A stretch of 64,000 nt of DNA, from contig NZ_JAAIXY010000009.1 in assembly GCF_010894455.1 (NCBI RefSeq), positions 1 through 64,000 on the forward strand, given 5' to 3'. This stretch comes from Myxococcus eversor (GTDB taxonomy: Bacteria > Myxococcota > Myxococcia > Myxococcales > Myxococcaceae). Numbering within the stretch: the first letter of the stretch is position 1; every line of letters begins with the position of its first letter. Below the pieces are notes generated by a model. The model was given only the letters and a program-made list of their open reading frames with translations. It searched no databases and had not been told where the DNA came from. Positions 29,919 through 38,538 of this stretch are shown here, piece after piece. Position numbers and translations under genes: made by a program.

Positions 29919-32431
29919 GCACGAAGCAATACAGCGAGGCGTCGCTGCGCGCCTTCATCGAACCCTTCGCCAACCCCGTGCTCGCGGTGGTGGACGGACG
30001 CGTGTTCGCCGCGAACGACGCGTACCTGGCGCTCCTGGGGCTGCCCCAGGAGCGAGTCGAGGGGCGCTCCATCATGGACTTCGTCCAGCCGGAGGACCGC
30101 AGCCGGCTGACTGAGCGCTACCGCCTGCTGGAGTCCGGTGTGCCCATGGAGGCGGCGACGCAGCTCTACCAGGTGCCCTCGGCGGACGGCGTCGCGCGGG
30201 AGGTGGCCCTCTATGCGTCCCATCTGCTGCTCGAGGGCGGAGGCCGGGCGCTGTTGCTCAACCTGTTGCCGATGATGGACCGGCCCCCCGAGCTGTCCGT
30301 GGCCGAGCGCCTGGTGGAGACCTCCGCGGGCCTCGTGTCCGCGCACTCCGAGGACGCGGTGCGCCGCGTCGCCATCAAGGGCCTGGAGGCCGCGGGCTTC
30401 CGGGTGCGGCTGCTGCGGTGGGATGGCATGCGGCTGCACGCGCTCGACGGTGGGCCTCCGCCCGCGGACGTGTACCTGGGGCTGGAGGCGCTGTCGGACG
30501 GGCGCCCCGTCTTCGGTGGCGCGGAGCGGGCCAAACCCACGCACGTGTACCTGCCGGTGGGAGGGCCCCAGGTGGAGGTGCTGCGCGTGGAGGGACCGTG
30601 GGTGGCGCCTCGCCATGGCTCGGTGCTGACGCTCTTCGCCAAGGTGGTGGGGGCGGCGCTGACGGACGCGCGCGTGCAGGCGGATGGCACGCGCAGCCGA
30701 TGGGAAGTGGGGGCCGTCGCGGAGATGGCGCGCTTCGTGGCTCGGCCGATTCCCCCCACGCCCGAGGACTTCCTGTCGCGCGTGTCGGAGCTGCTGCTGT
30801 CAGAGGCCGCGGTGCTCCACCTGACGCAAGGCGAGAAGGGGCCGCTGGAGCTGACCGCCCACTTCGGGCTGGCGGAGAGCGGCGTCTCCAAGGCGAGCGT
30901 GGACCGCTTGAGCGCGGTGATGGGGGCCACGGTGCCGGACGCACTGGATGGAGACCTCACCACGGAGGCCCAGGCGGCGGTGCTGCGCGAAGTCTCGGGC
31001 GGGGCGCTGGGCAGCGGCGCGGCGGTGCGACTGGCTCGCGGCGGAGAGGTCTGCGGCGTGCTCCAGGTATTGCGCGCGCCAGCCCGGCCCTTCGATGCGC
31101 GGGACGTGAGGCTGCTCGGCACGTTGTCGGAGCTGCTGGTGACGCTGCTGGAGCAGCGCAGGCTGCGCTCGGAGTCGGGGCGGCAGCTCGCCGAGACGCG
31201 CCTGCTGCTGGATTTGGCCCGCACCACGGCGGGCGTGCTGGAGACCTCCAGCATCCTCGACGTGGCCTCGGACTTCCTGGTCCACCTGCTGGACGTGTCC
31301 AACTGCTACATCATGCTGTACGACGAGAGCGCCAAGGTGCTCCGGGGCGCGGCGGCCTCCGCGGCCCATCGCGACTTCTTCCGCACGGTGGAGCTGTCGC
31401 TGAGCAGTGACAGCGTGGCGGCCCGGGCCGCGCGCGAGCGAAAGCCGGTGGCCATCGAGGACGTGGAGGCCTCGGGCGGAGGCTTCAACCCGCAGCTCGT
31501 CCAGCGCTTCGGGGAGAAGGCGCTCCTGGCGTTGCCGCTGACTTCGCGCGAGGAGCTCATCGGCGTGGTGCTGGTGGACGACACGCGGCGCAGCCGGAGC
31601 TTCAGCCCGGAACTCGTCGAACTGGCGGAAGCCACATGTGGGCAGCTCGCGCTCTCCATCGCCAACGCGCGTCTGTATGAGTCACTGTGGGCCAGCTACG
31701 CGGAGCTGGCGGCCACGCGCGCGGAGATGGTGAAGCGCGAGCGACTGGCCGCGCTGGGCGAGCTGTCCGCGATTGTCGCGCACGAGGTGCGCAACCCGCT
31801 GGGCGTCATCTTCAACGCGGTGGCGTCGCTGCGCCGGCTGCTGGAGCCCTCCGGTGACGCGGGCATGCTGCTGGACATCCTGGGCGAGGAGAGCGACCGC
31901 CTCAACCGCATCGTCGGCGACCTGCTCGACTACACGCGCCCCAGGAACCCGGTGCTCCAGCATGAGGACCTGGGCCGCGTGCTCCAGGACTCGCTGGAGG
32001 CGGCGCGCGTGCAGGGCGGTGGCTCGGACCGGCCGGTGCAAATTGACGCGGAGGTGGAGGCGGGGCTGCCGCCGGTGCCCATGGACCGCCGGCTCATCCG
32101 CCAGGCGCTCGTCAACGTGGCCGTCAACGCGATTCAGTCGATGCCGCAGGGTGGACGGGTGAGGGTGCTGGCGCGGAGGGAGGCGCATGGCGGGCGGGAG
32201 CAACTGCGCATCGACGTGGCGGACCAGGGGCTGGGCATCCCCGCCGAGCTGCTCCACCGCGTCTTCGAGCCCTTCTTCACCACCAAGGCGCAGGGCACGG
32301 GCCTGGGCCTGGCTGTCGTCAAACGTATCCTCGAGGAACATCGAGGCGAAATCGCCGTGGACAGCGTCCCCGGTCGCGGTACCACCTTCACTTTCAGACT
32401 TCCCCTCTCGCAGCCCCCGTCCTTCCCATGA
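29915..32431 (+). CDS. pxrK: Soluble PAS/GAF sensor histidine kinase, PxrK-like
   Basis: 838 residues, no membrane helix. A PAS domain opens the protein (FIEPFANPVLAVVDGRVFAANDAYLALLGLPQERVEGRSIMDFVQPEDR), a central region includes a GAF domain (about 430-590), then the DHp helix with phospho-acceptor His about 623 in AIVAHEVRNPLGVIFN, and the ATPase with NVAVNAIQS, DVADQGLGIP and GTGLGLAVVKRI. It is the NtrB-like partner of the activator that follows: start overlaps selB (ATGA) and stop overlaps the activator start (ATGA). From its position beside the Pxr RNA it corresponds to the kinase described as PxrK in M. xanthus; the name rests on synteny and recall. Confidence 0.88.
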   Translation: MSTKQYSEASLRAFIEPFANPVLAVVDGRVFAANDAYLALLGLPQERVEGRSIMDFVQPEDRSRLTERYRLLESGVPMEAATQLYQVPSADGVAREVALYASHLLLEGGGRALLLNLLPMMDRPPELSVAERLVETSAGLVSAHSEDAVRRVAIKGLEAAGFRVRLLRWDGMRLHALDGGPPPADVYLGLEALSDGRPVFGGAERAKPTHVYLPVGGPQVEVLRVEGPWVAPRHGSVLTLFAKVVGAALTDARVQADGTRSRWEVGAVAEMARFVARPIPPTPEDFLSRVSELLLSEAAVLHLTQGEKGPLELTAHFGLAESGVSKASVDRLSAVMGATVPDALDGDLTTEAQAAVLREVSGGALGSGAAVRLARGGEVCGVLQVLRAPARPFDARDVRLLGTLSELLVTLLEQRRLRSESGRQLAETRLLLDLARTTAGVLETSSILDVASDFLVHLLDVSNCYIMLYDESAKVLRGAAASAAHRDFFRTVELSLSSDSVAARAARERKPVAIEDVEASGGGFNPQLVQRFGEKALLALPLTSREELIGVVLVDDTRRSRSFSPELVELAEATCGQLALSIANARLYESLWASYAELAATRAEMVKRERLAALGELSAIVAHEVRNPLGVIFNAVASLRRLLEPSGDAGMLLDILGEESDRLNRIVGDLLDYTRPRNPVLQHEDLGRVLQDSLEAARVQGGGSDRPVQIDAEVEAGLPPVPMDRRLIRQALVNVAVNAIQSMPQGGRVRVLARREAHGGREQLRIDVADQGLGIPAELLHRVFEPFFTTKAQGTGLGLAVVKRILEEHRGEIAVDSVPGRGTTFTFRLPLSQPPSFP

Positions 32432-33873
32432 CTGACGCGAACACCCCGCCGTCCCGTGGACGCATCCTCGTCGTGGATGACCAGCGCAACATGCGCGCAA
32501 CCACGGCGCTGCTCCTGCGCGCCGAGCACTACACCGTCTTCGAGGCGGGCACGGGTGAAGAGGCCCTGGCCCACCTGTCCGGCGGCAGCATGGACCTGCT
32601 GCTGACCGACTTGAAGATGGAGCCCATGGACGGGCTGACGCTGCTCAGGCGCGCGCTGGAGGTGGCCCCTCGCCTCCAGGTCATCATGATGACGGCCTTC
32701 GGCTCCATCGAGAGCGCGGTGGAGGCGATGCGGCTGGGTGCGTACGACTACGTCACCAAGCCCTTCAAGGAGAGCGAGCTGCGCTACCGCGTGGAGCGCG
32801 CCCTGGAGCGCGCGCGCCTCCTGCGCGACGTGGACAACCTCGCCACCGACTTCAACCAGCGCCATGGCCTGTCCGCGCTGGTGGGGCGCAGCGCCGCCAT
32901 GAGGGACCTCACCTCGCGGCTGATGCGCGTGGCGCAGAGCGACGCCACCGTGCTCATCCAGGGAGAGAGCGGCACCGGCAAGGAGCTGGTGGCCAGGGCG
33001 CTCCACGCACACAGCCGTCGCAAGAACCGCTCCTTCGTGCCCGTCAACTGCGCCGCCATCAGCGAGTCCCTGCTGGAGAGCGAGCTGTTCGGCCACGCGA
33101 AGGGCGCCTTCACGGGCGCGGTGAAGGCGCGTCGCGGCCTCTTCGAGGAAGCCGACGGAGGCACGCTCTTCATCGACGAGGTGACGGAGACGAGCCCCAC
33201 CTTCCAGTCCAAGCTCTTGCGCGCTCTCCAGGAGGGCGAGGTGCGCCGCGTGGGCGAGTCCACCGCGCTGCGCGTGGACGTGCGCACCGTCGCCGCCACC
33301 AACCGCGATATCGAAGTGGAGGTGCGCGAGAAGCGCTTCCGCCAGGACCTCTACTACCGCCTCAACGTGGTGACGCTGCGCGTGCCGCCACTGCGAGAGC
33401 GCCTGGATGACGTGCCCGTGCTCGCCGAGCACTTCCTGGAGCGCGCCAACGCCCGCAGCCCCAACCCCCGGCGCCTGTCCGCCTCCGCCGTGACACACCT
33501 GATGAACTACGACTTCCCCGGCAACGTGCGCGAGCTGGAGAACCTGGTGGAGCAGGCCGCCGCGCTCGCGGAGAGCGACGAGCTGATGCCGGAGGACTTC
33601 CCGCTGCGCCAGGCCCGCCTGACGCCCGCGCACGGCACCTCCAGCCTCAGCGCCCTGGATGGACAACTGGGGCTCGGTGCGGGCACGGCCGGAGGTCCCA
33701 CCCTGGCCCAGGTGGTGGAGGACGCCGAGCGCCGCGCCATTGCCCAGTCCCTGGAGCGCCATGGCGTGGACCTTGCTCGTGTAGCGGACGAGCTGGGCGT
33801 CTCCTCCACCACCCTCTGGCGGAAGATGAAGCGCCTCAACCTCCGCCCGCCCACGGAGGCGAGCCGGGAGTAG
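32428..33873 (+). CDS. pxrR: NtrC-type sigma-54-dependent response regulator, PxrR-like
   Basis: 481 residues. The receiver domain has the phospho-acceptor Asp at about 61 in [13 protein letters not shown] and the switch Thr and Lys in MMTAFGS and YVTKPF. The AAA+ domain shows Walker [15 protein letters not shown], the sigma-54 contact loop GAFTGA at 226-231, and Walker [11 protein letters not shown] Fis-type HTH closes the protein ([23 protein letters not shown]). It should bind upstream dyads and drive the -24/-12 promoter 220 bases after its stop. In M. xanthus the matching regulator PxrR is needed for Pxr expression. Confidence 0.9.
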   Translation: MTDANTPPSRGRILVVDDQRNMRATTALLLRAEHYTVFEAGTGEEALAHLSGGSMDLLLTDLKMEPMDGLTLLRRALEVAPRLQVIMMTAFGSIESAVEAMRLGAYDYVTKPFKESELRYRVERALERARLLRDVDNLATDFNQRHGLSALVGRSAAMRDLTSRLMRVAQSDATVLIQGESGTGKELVARALHAHSRRKNRSFVPVNCAAISESLLESELFGHAKGAFTGAVKARRGLFEEADGGTLFIDEVTETSPTFQSKLLRALQEGEVRRVGESTALRVDVRTVAATNRDIEVEVREKRFRQDLYYRLNVVTLRVPPLRERLDDVPVLAEHFLERANARSPNPRRLSASAVTHLMNYDFPGNVRELENLVEQAAALAESDELMPEDFPLRQARLTPAHGTSSLSALDGQLGLGAGTAGGPTLAQVVEDAERRAIAQSLERHGVDLARVADELGVSSTTLWRKMKRLNLRPPTEASRE

Positions 33874-33930
33874 GGGAGCAGGCTGGAGTTGGACGTGTAA
33901 CTTTTGCGCACCCGTGGATTCAGATCCGAA

Positions 33931-34082
33931 ATGAACGGGGTTCATCGGTGAAAAACACAGGCGCCTGAAATCATTGATAATTTTCAGTTCTGCAAGGCGA
34001 TTTCAGGGCTGCAATGCAATCGACGAGGTTGGCCACTGTCGGGTGGACCTCTAAGTGCCTGAGAAAACTGGAGTTTGTCTCA
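33931..34082. promoter_or_regulatory. Cluster of dyads upstream of the Pxr promoter, candidate activator sites
   Basis: In an AT-richer intergenic stretch lie ATGAAC-GGG-GTTCAT (33931-33945, perfect), CAGGCGCCTG (33958-33967, perfect), CTGAAA-N11-TTTCAG (33965-33987) with another TTTCAG at 34001-34006, and the imperfect dyad TGAGA-AAAC...GTTT-GTCTCA (34060-34082). They lie 10-160 bases upstream of the -24 element, where NtrC-type activators usually bind. Which one PxrR uses is unknown. Confidence 0.45.
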
Positions 34083-34092
34083 AAACAGCTCC

Positions 34093-34108
34093 TGGCACGA
34101 CGACTGCT
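34093..34108 (+). promoter_or_regulatory. Sigma-54 (-24/-12) promoter of the Pxr sRNA
   Basis: TGGCAC-GACGA-CTGCT matches the consensus TGGCAC-N5-TTGCW at all but one position and keeps the invariant GG-N10-GC spacing. It predicts a start site near 34119, and it lies downstream of a sigma-54 activator gene. Confidence 0.87.
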
Positions 34109-34118
34109 ATAGCTCCAC

Positions 34119-34241
34119 GCGGGACACATCGAAGCGAGGCTGAAGGCGGTTCCCCCCCACCCCTTCAGCACTTCCGGTGAGTCACCTTCAGAAGACCCGC
34201 GGCCCGACCCTCCCCTGTGGAGTGTCGGGCCGCCTTCTTTT
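34119..34241 (+). ncRNA. pxr: Pxr small RNA (regulator of fruiting-body development)
   Basis: A transcript starting about 12 bases after the -12 element and ending at the intrinsic terminator would be about 120 nt with no coding potential. A first hairpin pairs GCTGAAGG (34139-34146) with CCTTCAGC (34162-34169); its loop holds a run of seven cytosines (34152-34158). In M. xanthus Pxr, described by Velicer and colleagues, the mutation that restored development in a cheater strain is a C-to-A change in such a seven-C run, and the gene likewise lies between a sigma-54 response regulator and a GNAT gene. Pxr blocks development in fed cells. The identification rests on synteny, promoter type, size and the C7 loop; the exact ends are predicted. 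Confidence 0.87.
34199..34241 (+). terminator. Intrinsic terminator of Pxr
   Basis: A perfect 10-bp stem GCGGCCCGAC (34199-34208) and GTCGGGCCGC (34224-34233) is followed by CTTCTTTT (34234-34241). Confidence 0.9.
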
Positions 34242-34307
34242 GTGCCGTCGGACGTTGAAATCCGCCCGCGTCGGTGTTCGCTCCCTCCTCCTGGGAAGGA
34301 GTGCCTG

Positions 34308-35156
34308 ATGGCGGTGCGAGTGGGACGGCAGCCGTGTCCGTGGGTGCTGAGGCCTGGACGCGAGGACGATTACCCGACGTACGCGAGGCTGTTCGCGGAG
34401 CTGGGCCTGGAAGAGCCCCCGCCCTCCGCCACCATGTGGGCGCAGGAAGTCTCTCCCCGCACCCTGCTGGTGGACGGGCCAGGTGGGGTGGAGGGGTACA
34501 CGTCGACAGACGCGCTGGGCGTGCTGGGCTACGTGGGGCAGCTCGTGGTGGCGCCCTCCGCGCGGCGTCAGGGGCTGGGGCGCTGGATGATGCAGCGCGT
34601 GGCGGAGCGCCTTCGGGAGCAGGGCTGCCAGAGCTGGGCCCTCAACGTGAAGCGGGACAACGCCGCGGCGCTGGGGCTGTACACCTCGCTGGGCATGAAG
34701 CTCGTGCGCCAGGGCACCAACCTCCGGGTGACGCGCGCCCAGGTGGCGGTGCTGCCGCCCGTGCCCCACGGCTTGATGGTGGTTCCCGTGGAGTCAGGTG
34801 ACTGGGAGCCGCTGACGCAAGCCTTCGGGATGATGCCGGGCAAGCTGGCGCGCTACGCGACGCTGCCTTCGCACCGACTGCTTCGGCTGGCGCGCGAGGA
34901 CGGCGAGGAGGGTACGCTGGGGATGATGGACGTGCGCTCCGGCGGCGCGGTGCTCTATCCCTTCTTCGCGGACTCACTGGCCCACGCGCGAGCGCTGCTG
35001 GAGGGCGCCTTCTCGCTGCTAGGAGAGGCCCGGGAGCCGGTGGCCGTGGTGGTGACGGACGACGTGCCCCTGGAGCAGCTCCTGCGGGACGCGGGCGCCG
35101 GCGTGAGCCTGGAGACCTTTGAGCTGCGCGGCGCGCTCCCGGAGTCGAAGCCGTAG
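34308..35156 (+). CDS. GNAT acetyltransferase downstream of Pxr
   Basis: 282 residues, with AAGGAG six bases upstream of the ATG. The N-terminal half is a standard GNAT domain (WVLRPGREDDYPTYARLFAELGLEEP; VLGYVGQLVVAPSARRQGLGRWMMQRVAERLREQGCQSWALNVKRDNAAALGLYTSLGMKLVRQG) with the acetyl-CoA loop RRQGLG. The C-terminal about 130 residues look like a second, diverged GNAT-like half. The acceptor is unknown. The Pxr terminator separates it from the sRNA, but read-through could link them. The same neighbour is found at the M. xanthus locus. Confidence 0.88.
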   Translation: MAVRVGRQPCPWVLRPGREDDYPTYARLFAELGLEEPPPSATMWAQEVSPRTLLVDGPGGVEGYTSTDALGVLGYVGQLVVAPSARRQGLGRWMMQRVAERLREQGCQSWALNVKRDNAAALGLYTSLGMKLVRQGTNLRVTRAQVAVLPPVPHGLMVVPVESGDWEPLTQAFGMMPGKLARYATLPSHRLLRLAREDGEEGTLGMMDVRSGGAVLYPFFADSLAHARALLEGAFSLLGEAREPVAVVVTDDVPLEQLLRDAGAGVSLETFELRGALPESKP

Positions 35157-35173
35157 CCAGCGCCGGAAAGACG

Positions 35174-35206
35174 ACGCCCGCCCGGGCACGAGGCCGGGGC
35201 GGGCGT
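35174..35206. terminator. Bidirectional hairpin between convergent GNAT and nuoN genes
   Basis: A perfect 10-bp GC stem ACGCCCGCCC (35174-35183) and GGGCGGGCGT (35197-35206) lies midway between two convergent stop codons. T-tracts are weak on both strands, so the termination role is likely but not certain. Confidence 0.55.
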
Positions 35207-35229
35207 GGGTGACGACGGGGCGCGAGCGT

Positions 35230-36789
35230 CTACTGACCGAAGATGCTGCTGGCCTGTTGCAGCCACCCGGTGATGGGGCCCGGGAGGATTCCGAACACCA
35301 GCACGGCGGCGGTGGCGAGGACCAGGGCCAGCTCGGTGGACCAGCTCCGCTCGAGCGTCAGCGCGCCCTCGGGAACGGGCCGCATGAACATGTAGACCAC
35401 CACGCGCAGGTAGTAATAGGCACCCGCCGCGCTGGCGAGCACGCCGACGATGGCCAGGCCGATGAGGCCCGAGTCCACCGCGCTCTGGAAGATGAGCAGC
35501 TTGCTCATGAAGCCGATGGTGGGAGGAATCCCGCCCAGCGACAGCATGAAGGTGGCCATGGCCACGGCCCAGCCCGGACGGCGCTGCGCCAGCCCGCTGA
35601 ATCGCTCCAAGTCCCAGGCGGTGCCCTTCTCCTCGTCCTCGCGGCGCTCCAGCACGGACACCAGGGTGAAGGCACCCACGGCGCTGAAGGTGTAGGCGAG
35701 CAGGTAGAAGAGGATGCCGCGCAAGGCCTGTGAGCGCGCCAGCTCCACCGGCGAGCCACCCGTCAGCTCGGACGGACCCAGCAGGCGGAACTGCTCGCCC
35801 GGCGCGGTGACGAACAGCGCCGCCACGCCCACCAGGAGATAGCCGGCGTGGGCGATGGACGAGTACGCCAGCATGCGCTTCACGTTGCGCTGCGGAATCG
35901 CCAGCAGGTTGCCCACCACCATGGTGAGGAAGGCGAGGGTGGAGAACAGCACCAGCGGCAGGTGCGGGTCGATTCCCTTGCCCAGCGTGAGGAACACGCG
36001 CACCAGCGCCGCGAAGGCCGCGGCCTTCACGCCTGCGCTCATCAGCGCGGTGACGGGGGTGGGGGCACCCTCGTACACGTCCGGCGTCCACATGTGGAAC
36101 GGCACCGCGGCCACCTTGAAGGCGAAGCCGGAGCCCAGGAGGATGAGGCCCACGTAGACCAGCGCCGGCTGGGTGGCGAGCGCGCCGGACAGCGGGCCCA
36201 CCATGTCCGTCAGCTTCGTGGAGCCGGTGGCGCCGTAGAGCAGCGCCGCGCCGTACAGCAGCACCGCGGAGGAGAAGGCGCCGAGGATGAAGTACTTGAA
36301 GCCCGCCTCGCTCGGCCGCGTGCCACGGCGCAGATACGACGTCAGCGCGTAGGTCGCGATGGAGAGGACCTCCAGGTTGACGAAGAGCGTGATGAGCTCG
36401 TTGGACAGCGCCAGCAGGCTCATGCCCGCCGCGGCGAAGAGCATCAGCGCGTAGAACTCACCGCGCTCCGCCCCGCGCTTGCGCAGGAAGCTCACCGAGC
36501 TCAGCGCCGCCAGGCCCAGGCCCACGCACACCACGAAGGTGAGGAAGCTGGAGAAGGGGTCCAGCACGCCGAAGCCGAGGAACACCTCGTGCGCCGGCTC
36601 GAACATGTTGGCCACGGCCACGGCGCCCGCCGCCACCGAGGACACCACGGTGAGCACGGCCTGGTAGGAGCGCGACGCGTTGGCGCCGAGGAACACTTCC
36701 GACAAGAGCAGGATGCAGGCTCCCACCACCAGGATGATGGCGGGAATCAGCGGGAGGAAGTCTGCCAGGGTGAGATTGGGCAGGATCAT
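35230..36789 (-). CDS. nuoN: NADH-quinone oxidoreductase subunit N
   Basis: 519 residues and about 14 membrane helices. Antiporter-like features of the family are clear: the lysine helix AFKVAAVPFHMWTPDVYEGAPTPVTALMS, and MLAYSSIAHAGYLLVG. It forms part of the proton-pumping membrane arm of complex I and carries out no redox chemistry itself. It is the last gene of the nuo run, 18 bases after nuoM. Confidence 0.95.
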   Translation of the reverse strand: MILPNLTLADFLPLIPAIILVVGACILLLSEVFLGANASRSYQAVLTVVSSVAAGAVAVANMFEPAHEVFLGFGVLDPFSSFLTFVVCVGLGLAALSSVSFLRKRGAERGEFYALMLFAAAGMSLLALSNELITLFVNLEVLSIATYALTSYLRRGTRPSEAGFKYFILGAFSSAVLLYGAALLYGATGSTKLTDMVGPLSGALATQPALVYVGLILLGSGFAFKVAAVPFHMWTPDVYEGAPTPVTALMSAGVKAAAFAALVRVFLTLGKGIDPHLPLVLFSTLAFLTMVVGNLLAIPQRNVKRMLAYSSIAHAGYLLVGVAALFVTAPGEQFRLLGPSELTGGSPVELARSQALRGILFYLLAYTFSAVGAFTLVSVLERREDEEKGTAWDLERFSGLAQRRPGWAVAMATFMLSLGGIPPTIGFMSKLLIFQSAVDSGLIGLAIVGVLASAAGAYYYLRVVVYMFMRPVPEGALTLERSWSTELALVLATAAVLVFGILPGPITGWLQQASSIFGQ

Positions 36790-36807
36790 GTCGTGGGCTC
36801 TGGCGGC

Positions 36808-38538
36808 TTACGGCCGAGGCGAGGGGACGGCTCGGGCGGCGAGCGGGGCGGGGACGCTCGGAGCGGCCGCGGTGGGTTGGGCCGGCAGCCCCATCACCTC
36901 CACGCGCACCTGCTCCGTCTCCACGGTGGCACCCGGGGTGCCGACGCGAGCGCGAGCGATGAAGCGGCTGGTGGACGGCTCGATGCGGTCCAGGAACGGC
37001 TGGGGCATCAGCCCCATCACCCCGACGAGGATGATGAAGGGCAGCACCGTCAGCATCTCCCGCAGGTTCATGTCGGTCAGGTGCTGGTTCTCCCGGTGCG
37101 TGAGGCCCCCGAAGAACACCTTCTGCACCATCCACAGCATGTACGCGGCGCCCAGGATGACGCCCAGGGTGGCGAACGCGCCGAACACCATCGTCAGGTG
37201 CGGGTTGCCAGCGGCGGCGCCCAAGTCACTCTTGAAGGTGCCCAGCAGGACGAGGAACTCACCGATGAAGCCGTTGGTGCCCGGCACCGCCACCGACGAG
37301 AAGGTGATGATGACGAAGGCCACGGTGAACACTGGCATCACCTTGGCGATGCCGCCGAAGTCCGCCATCAGTCGCGTGTGGCGCCGCTCGTAGAGGTAGC
37401 CGAACAGGAGGAACAGCGCGCCCGTCGAGATGCCGTGGTTGAGCATCTGGTACGCGCTGCCCGTGGCGCCCTCGGCCGTCACCGCCAGCATGCCCAGCAT
37501 GCAGTAGCCCAGGTGGCTCACGGACGAGTACGCAATCAGCTTCTTGATGTCCCGCTGCGCCAGACACATCAGCGCGCCGTAGACGATGCCGATGACGGCC
37601 AGCGTCGCCAGGAAGGGACGGGCCTGCTGCGCGGCCACCGGGAAGAACGGAATCGCGTACCGCCAGAAGCCGAACGTGCCCATCTTCAGCATCACGCCGG
37701 CCAGAATCATCGAGCCAGCCACCGGCGCCTGCACGTGCGCGTCAGGCAACCACGTGTGCACCGGCCACATGGGCACCTTGATGGCGAACGCCAGCGCGAA
37801 GGCGCCGAAGAGCCACGGCCCATAGGTGTGCAGTGTCGCGGCCAGTCCCGTGAGCGAGTCACATGCTCCGGGGGGTCCGGCGGTACAGGCGGACAGCTGC
37901 CGGTTCGCGTCCAGCAGGCCGTTGTACATGCTGGAGTAGTCGAACGAGCGCGCGCCTGCGGGGGAGCTGATGAAGTACACGGCGATGAGCGCCACCAGCA
38001 TCAGCAGCGAGCCGACCAGCGTGTAGAGGAAGAACTTCACCGCCGCCATCTGGCGGTCCTCGGCGCCCCACACACCCACCAGGAGGTACATGGGGATGAG
38101 CATGGCCTCGAAGAAGATGTAGAAGAGCAGCACGTCCAGCGACACCAGCGCGCCCAGCATCGTCGTCTGGAGCACCAGCAGCGCCAGGTGGAACTCCTTG
38201 ATGCGGTGGCTGATGTACGTGGTGGAGGCCAGCACGACCAGCGGGCCCAGGAACACCGTGAGGAGCAGCAGGCTCGCCGCCAGACCGTCCACGCCCAGGT
38301 GGTAGCTGAGCCCGAACTCCTTGAACCAGTGCACCCGGTACTCGAGCTGGAACTCCGCGCCGCCCGGCTCGAAGCGCATGTACGCCCACACGCCGAACAC
38401 GAGGTCCACCACCATGGCGATGAACGTGACGGCGCGAATCTGCCCCGCCTCGCCCGCGGGCAGCATCAACACCAGCGCCGCGAAGACGAGGGGCAGGAAG
38501 ACGACGAGGTTGAGCAGGTGGGTGTCGAAGAAGCTCAT
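36808..38538 (-). CDS. nuoM: NADH-quinone oxidoreductase subunit M
   Basis: 576 residues with 14 or more helices. Conserved elements include YIFFEAMLIPMYLLVGVWG, AFAIKVPMWPVHTWLPDAHVQAPVAGSMILAGVMLKMGTFG and LIAYSSVSHLGYCMLG. A soluble insertion lies between early helices, and a long Ala/Pro-rich C-terminal tail (about 40 residues) extends past the last helix; most NuoM proteins lack this. Its start overlaps the nuoL stop (ATGA). Confidence 0.96.
   Translation of the reverse strand: MSFFDTHLLNLVVFLPLVFAALVLMLPAGEAGQIRAVTFIAMVVDLVFGVWAYMRFEPGGAEFQLEYRVHWFKEFGLSYHLGVDGLAASLLLLTVFLGPLVVLASTTYISHRIKEFHLALLVLQTTMLGALVSLDVLLFYIFFEAMLIPMYLLVGVWGAEDRQMAAVKFFLYTLVGSLLMLVALIAVYFISSPAGARSFDYSSMYNGLLDANRQLSACTAGPPGACDSLTGLAATLHTYGPWLFGAFALAFAIKVPMWPVHTWLPDAHVQAPVAGSMILAGVMLKMGTFGFWRYAIPFFPVAAQQARPFLATLAVIGIVYGALMCLAQRDIKKLIAYSSVSHLGYCMLGMLAVTAEGATGSAYQMLNHGISTGALFLLFGYLYERRHTRLMADFGGIAKVMPVFTVAFVIITFSSVAVPGTNGFIGEFLVLLGTFKSDLGAAAGNPHLTMVFGAFATLGVILGAAYMLWMVQKVFFGGLTHRENQHLTDMNLREMLTVLPFIILVGVMGLMPQPFLDRIEPSTSRFIARARVGTPGATVETEQVRVEVMGLPAQPTAAAPSVPAPLAARAVPSPRP

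Noticed and set aside
34119-34241. Possible short coding frame inside the sRNA
   Set aside because: There is no start with a ribosome site, and hairpins fill the region; the RNA reading is far better.
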